This document shows, piece after piece, positions 5,819-6,047 of a stretch of DNA of 6,047 nucleotides (position 1 is the stretch's first letter; each line of letters begins with the position of its first letter). Location: the NCBI GenBank assembly GCA_012031955.1, contig JAAURZ010000164.1, positions 1 through 6,047 on the forward strand, in the 5' to 3' direction. Under the pieces are notes generated by a model that did no database searches, was not told the DNA's origin, and saw only the letters and a program-made list of their open reading frames with translations. Both the position numbers and the translations under genes were made by a program. Source of the stretch: Bacteroidia bacterium (GTDB taxonomy: Bacteria > Bacteroidota > Bacteroidia > Cytophagales > Cyclobacteriaceae).

Positions 5819-6047
5819 ATTCTCGCCCCGTTGCAGAAGGTTCTTTCGCGCGGTCTATCCAATTTGTTTAAGTGGCCCCCTTATGGCGCCGCGCGGTTTG
5901 GGCAAAGTTTACCCAATTTCCCGCCCGCACTCACGCGGAAATTGACCAACTTGCTGGTGATTAGCGGGGACGGAACAAAATAGTCACCGCTGCCCGCGGT
6001 TTTCCCGGGTCAATTGCGAGTTTAAATCAACTGGATAACGACTCAGA
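5819..6047. other. Non-coding stretch at the right edge, upstream of the XRE regulator
   Basis: About 230 bp without a supportable gene on either strand. Short open frames exist but lack protein character. A minus-strand frame open from the right edge for about 20 codons, ending near 5985, could be the tail of a gene beyond the window but is too short to judge. The stretch carries the regulator's leader, the palindrome at 5898-5916 and several short GC-rich self-complementary words (GGCGCC, CCGCGG, CCCGGG). Confidence 0.5.
5898..5916. promoter_or_regulatory. 19-bp near-perfect palindrome, candidate operator for the XRE regulator
   Basis: TTGGGCAAAGTTTACCCAA is an inverted repeat with eight of nine base pairs matching around a central G. 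Only the C/A pair four bases from the centre fails. Length and symmetry suit a dimeric Cro/C1-type repressor. It lies about 80 bp upstream of the regulator's ATG at 5818. On the minus strand its core contains TAAACTTTG, which resembles the Bacteroidota -7 element with one extra base, so a bound repressor could block a promoter there. The repeat is seen directly; binding and function are inferred. Confidence 0.45.

Overview
The window looks like a piece of a Bacteroidota chromosome, most likely the Chitinophagia/Cytophagia side. The evidence is protein style: an ECF sigma factor followed by a membrane protein opening MEFDEMKKIWDSQNNE, a secreted DinB-like protein, and mostly weak or absent Shine-Dalgarno sequences. 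This placement comes from recognised families, not from a search. No rRNA, tRNA, CRISPR array, insertion sequence or phage gene is visible.

Layout. Positions 1-1697 (minus) hold nearly all of a leukotriene-A4-hydrolase-like M1 metallopeptidase that runs off the left edge. A 134-bp divergent gap follows, then a secreted DinB-superfamily protein at 1832-2383 (plus). From 4177 down to 2399 (minus) lies a probable four-gene operon: ECF sigma factor, four-TM membrane protein overlapping it by 11 nt, small secreted basic protein, and a 63-residue single-TM protein with a very acidic tail. Upstream on the same strand are an exported beta-lactamase-fold serine hydrolase (5504-4279) and a single-domain XRE-type regulator (5818-5573). 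The last ~230 bp hold no convincing gene but contain a 19-bp palindrome suited to be an operator.

Two genes, the four-TM protein and the serine hydrolase, are each split by a one-base frame change at a short C/G run (extra base at 3535-3538, missing base at 4491-4493). Correcting one base in each restores full-length proteins of 190 and 408 residues that read naturally across the join. Uncorrected homopolymer indels are the simplest explanation; recent gene decay is the alternative.

Function. The sigma factor and the three small envelope proteins after it look like one regulatory unit, with the four-TM protein the best candidate for controlling the sigma factor. No classical anti-sigma (FecR or zinc-binding) domain is seen. 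The remaining genes are ordinary housekeeping or envelope enzymes with no evident shared pathway. The sigma module is the only candidate here for something poorly described.
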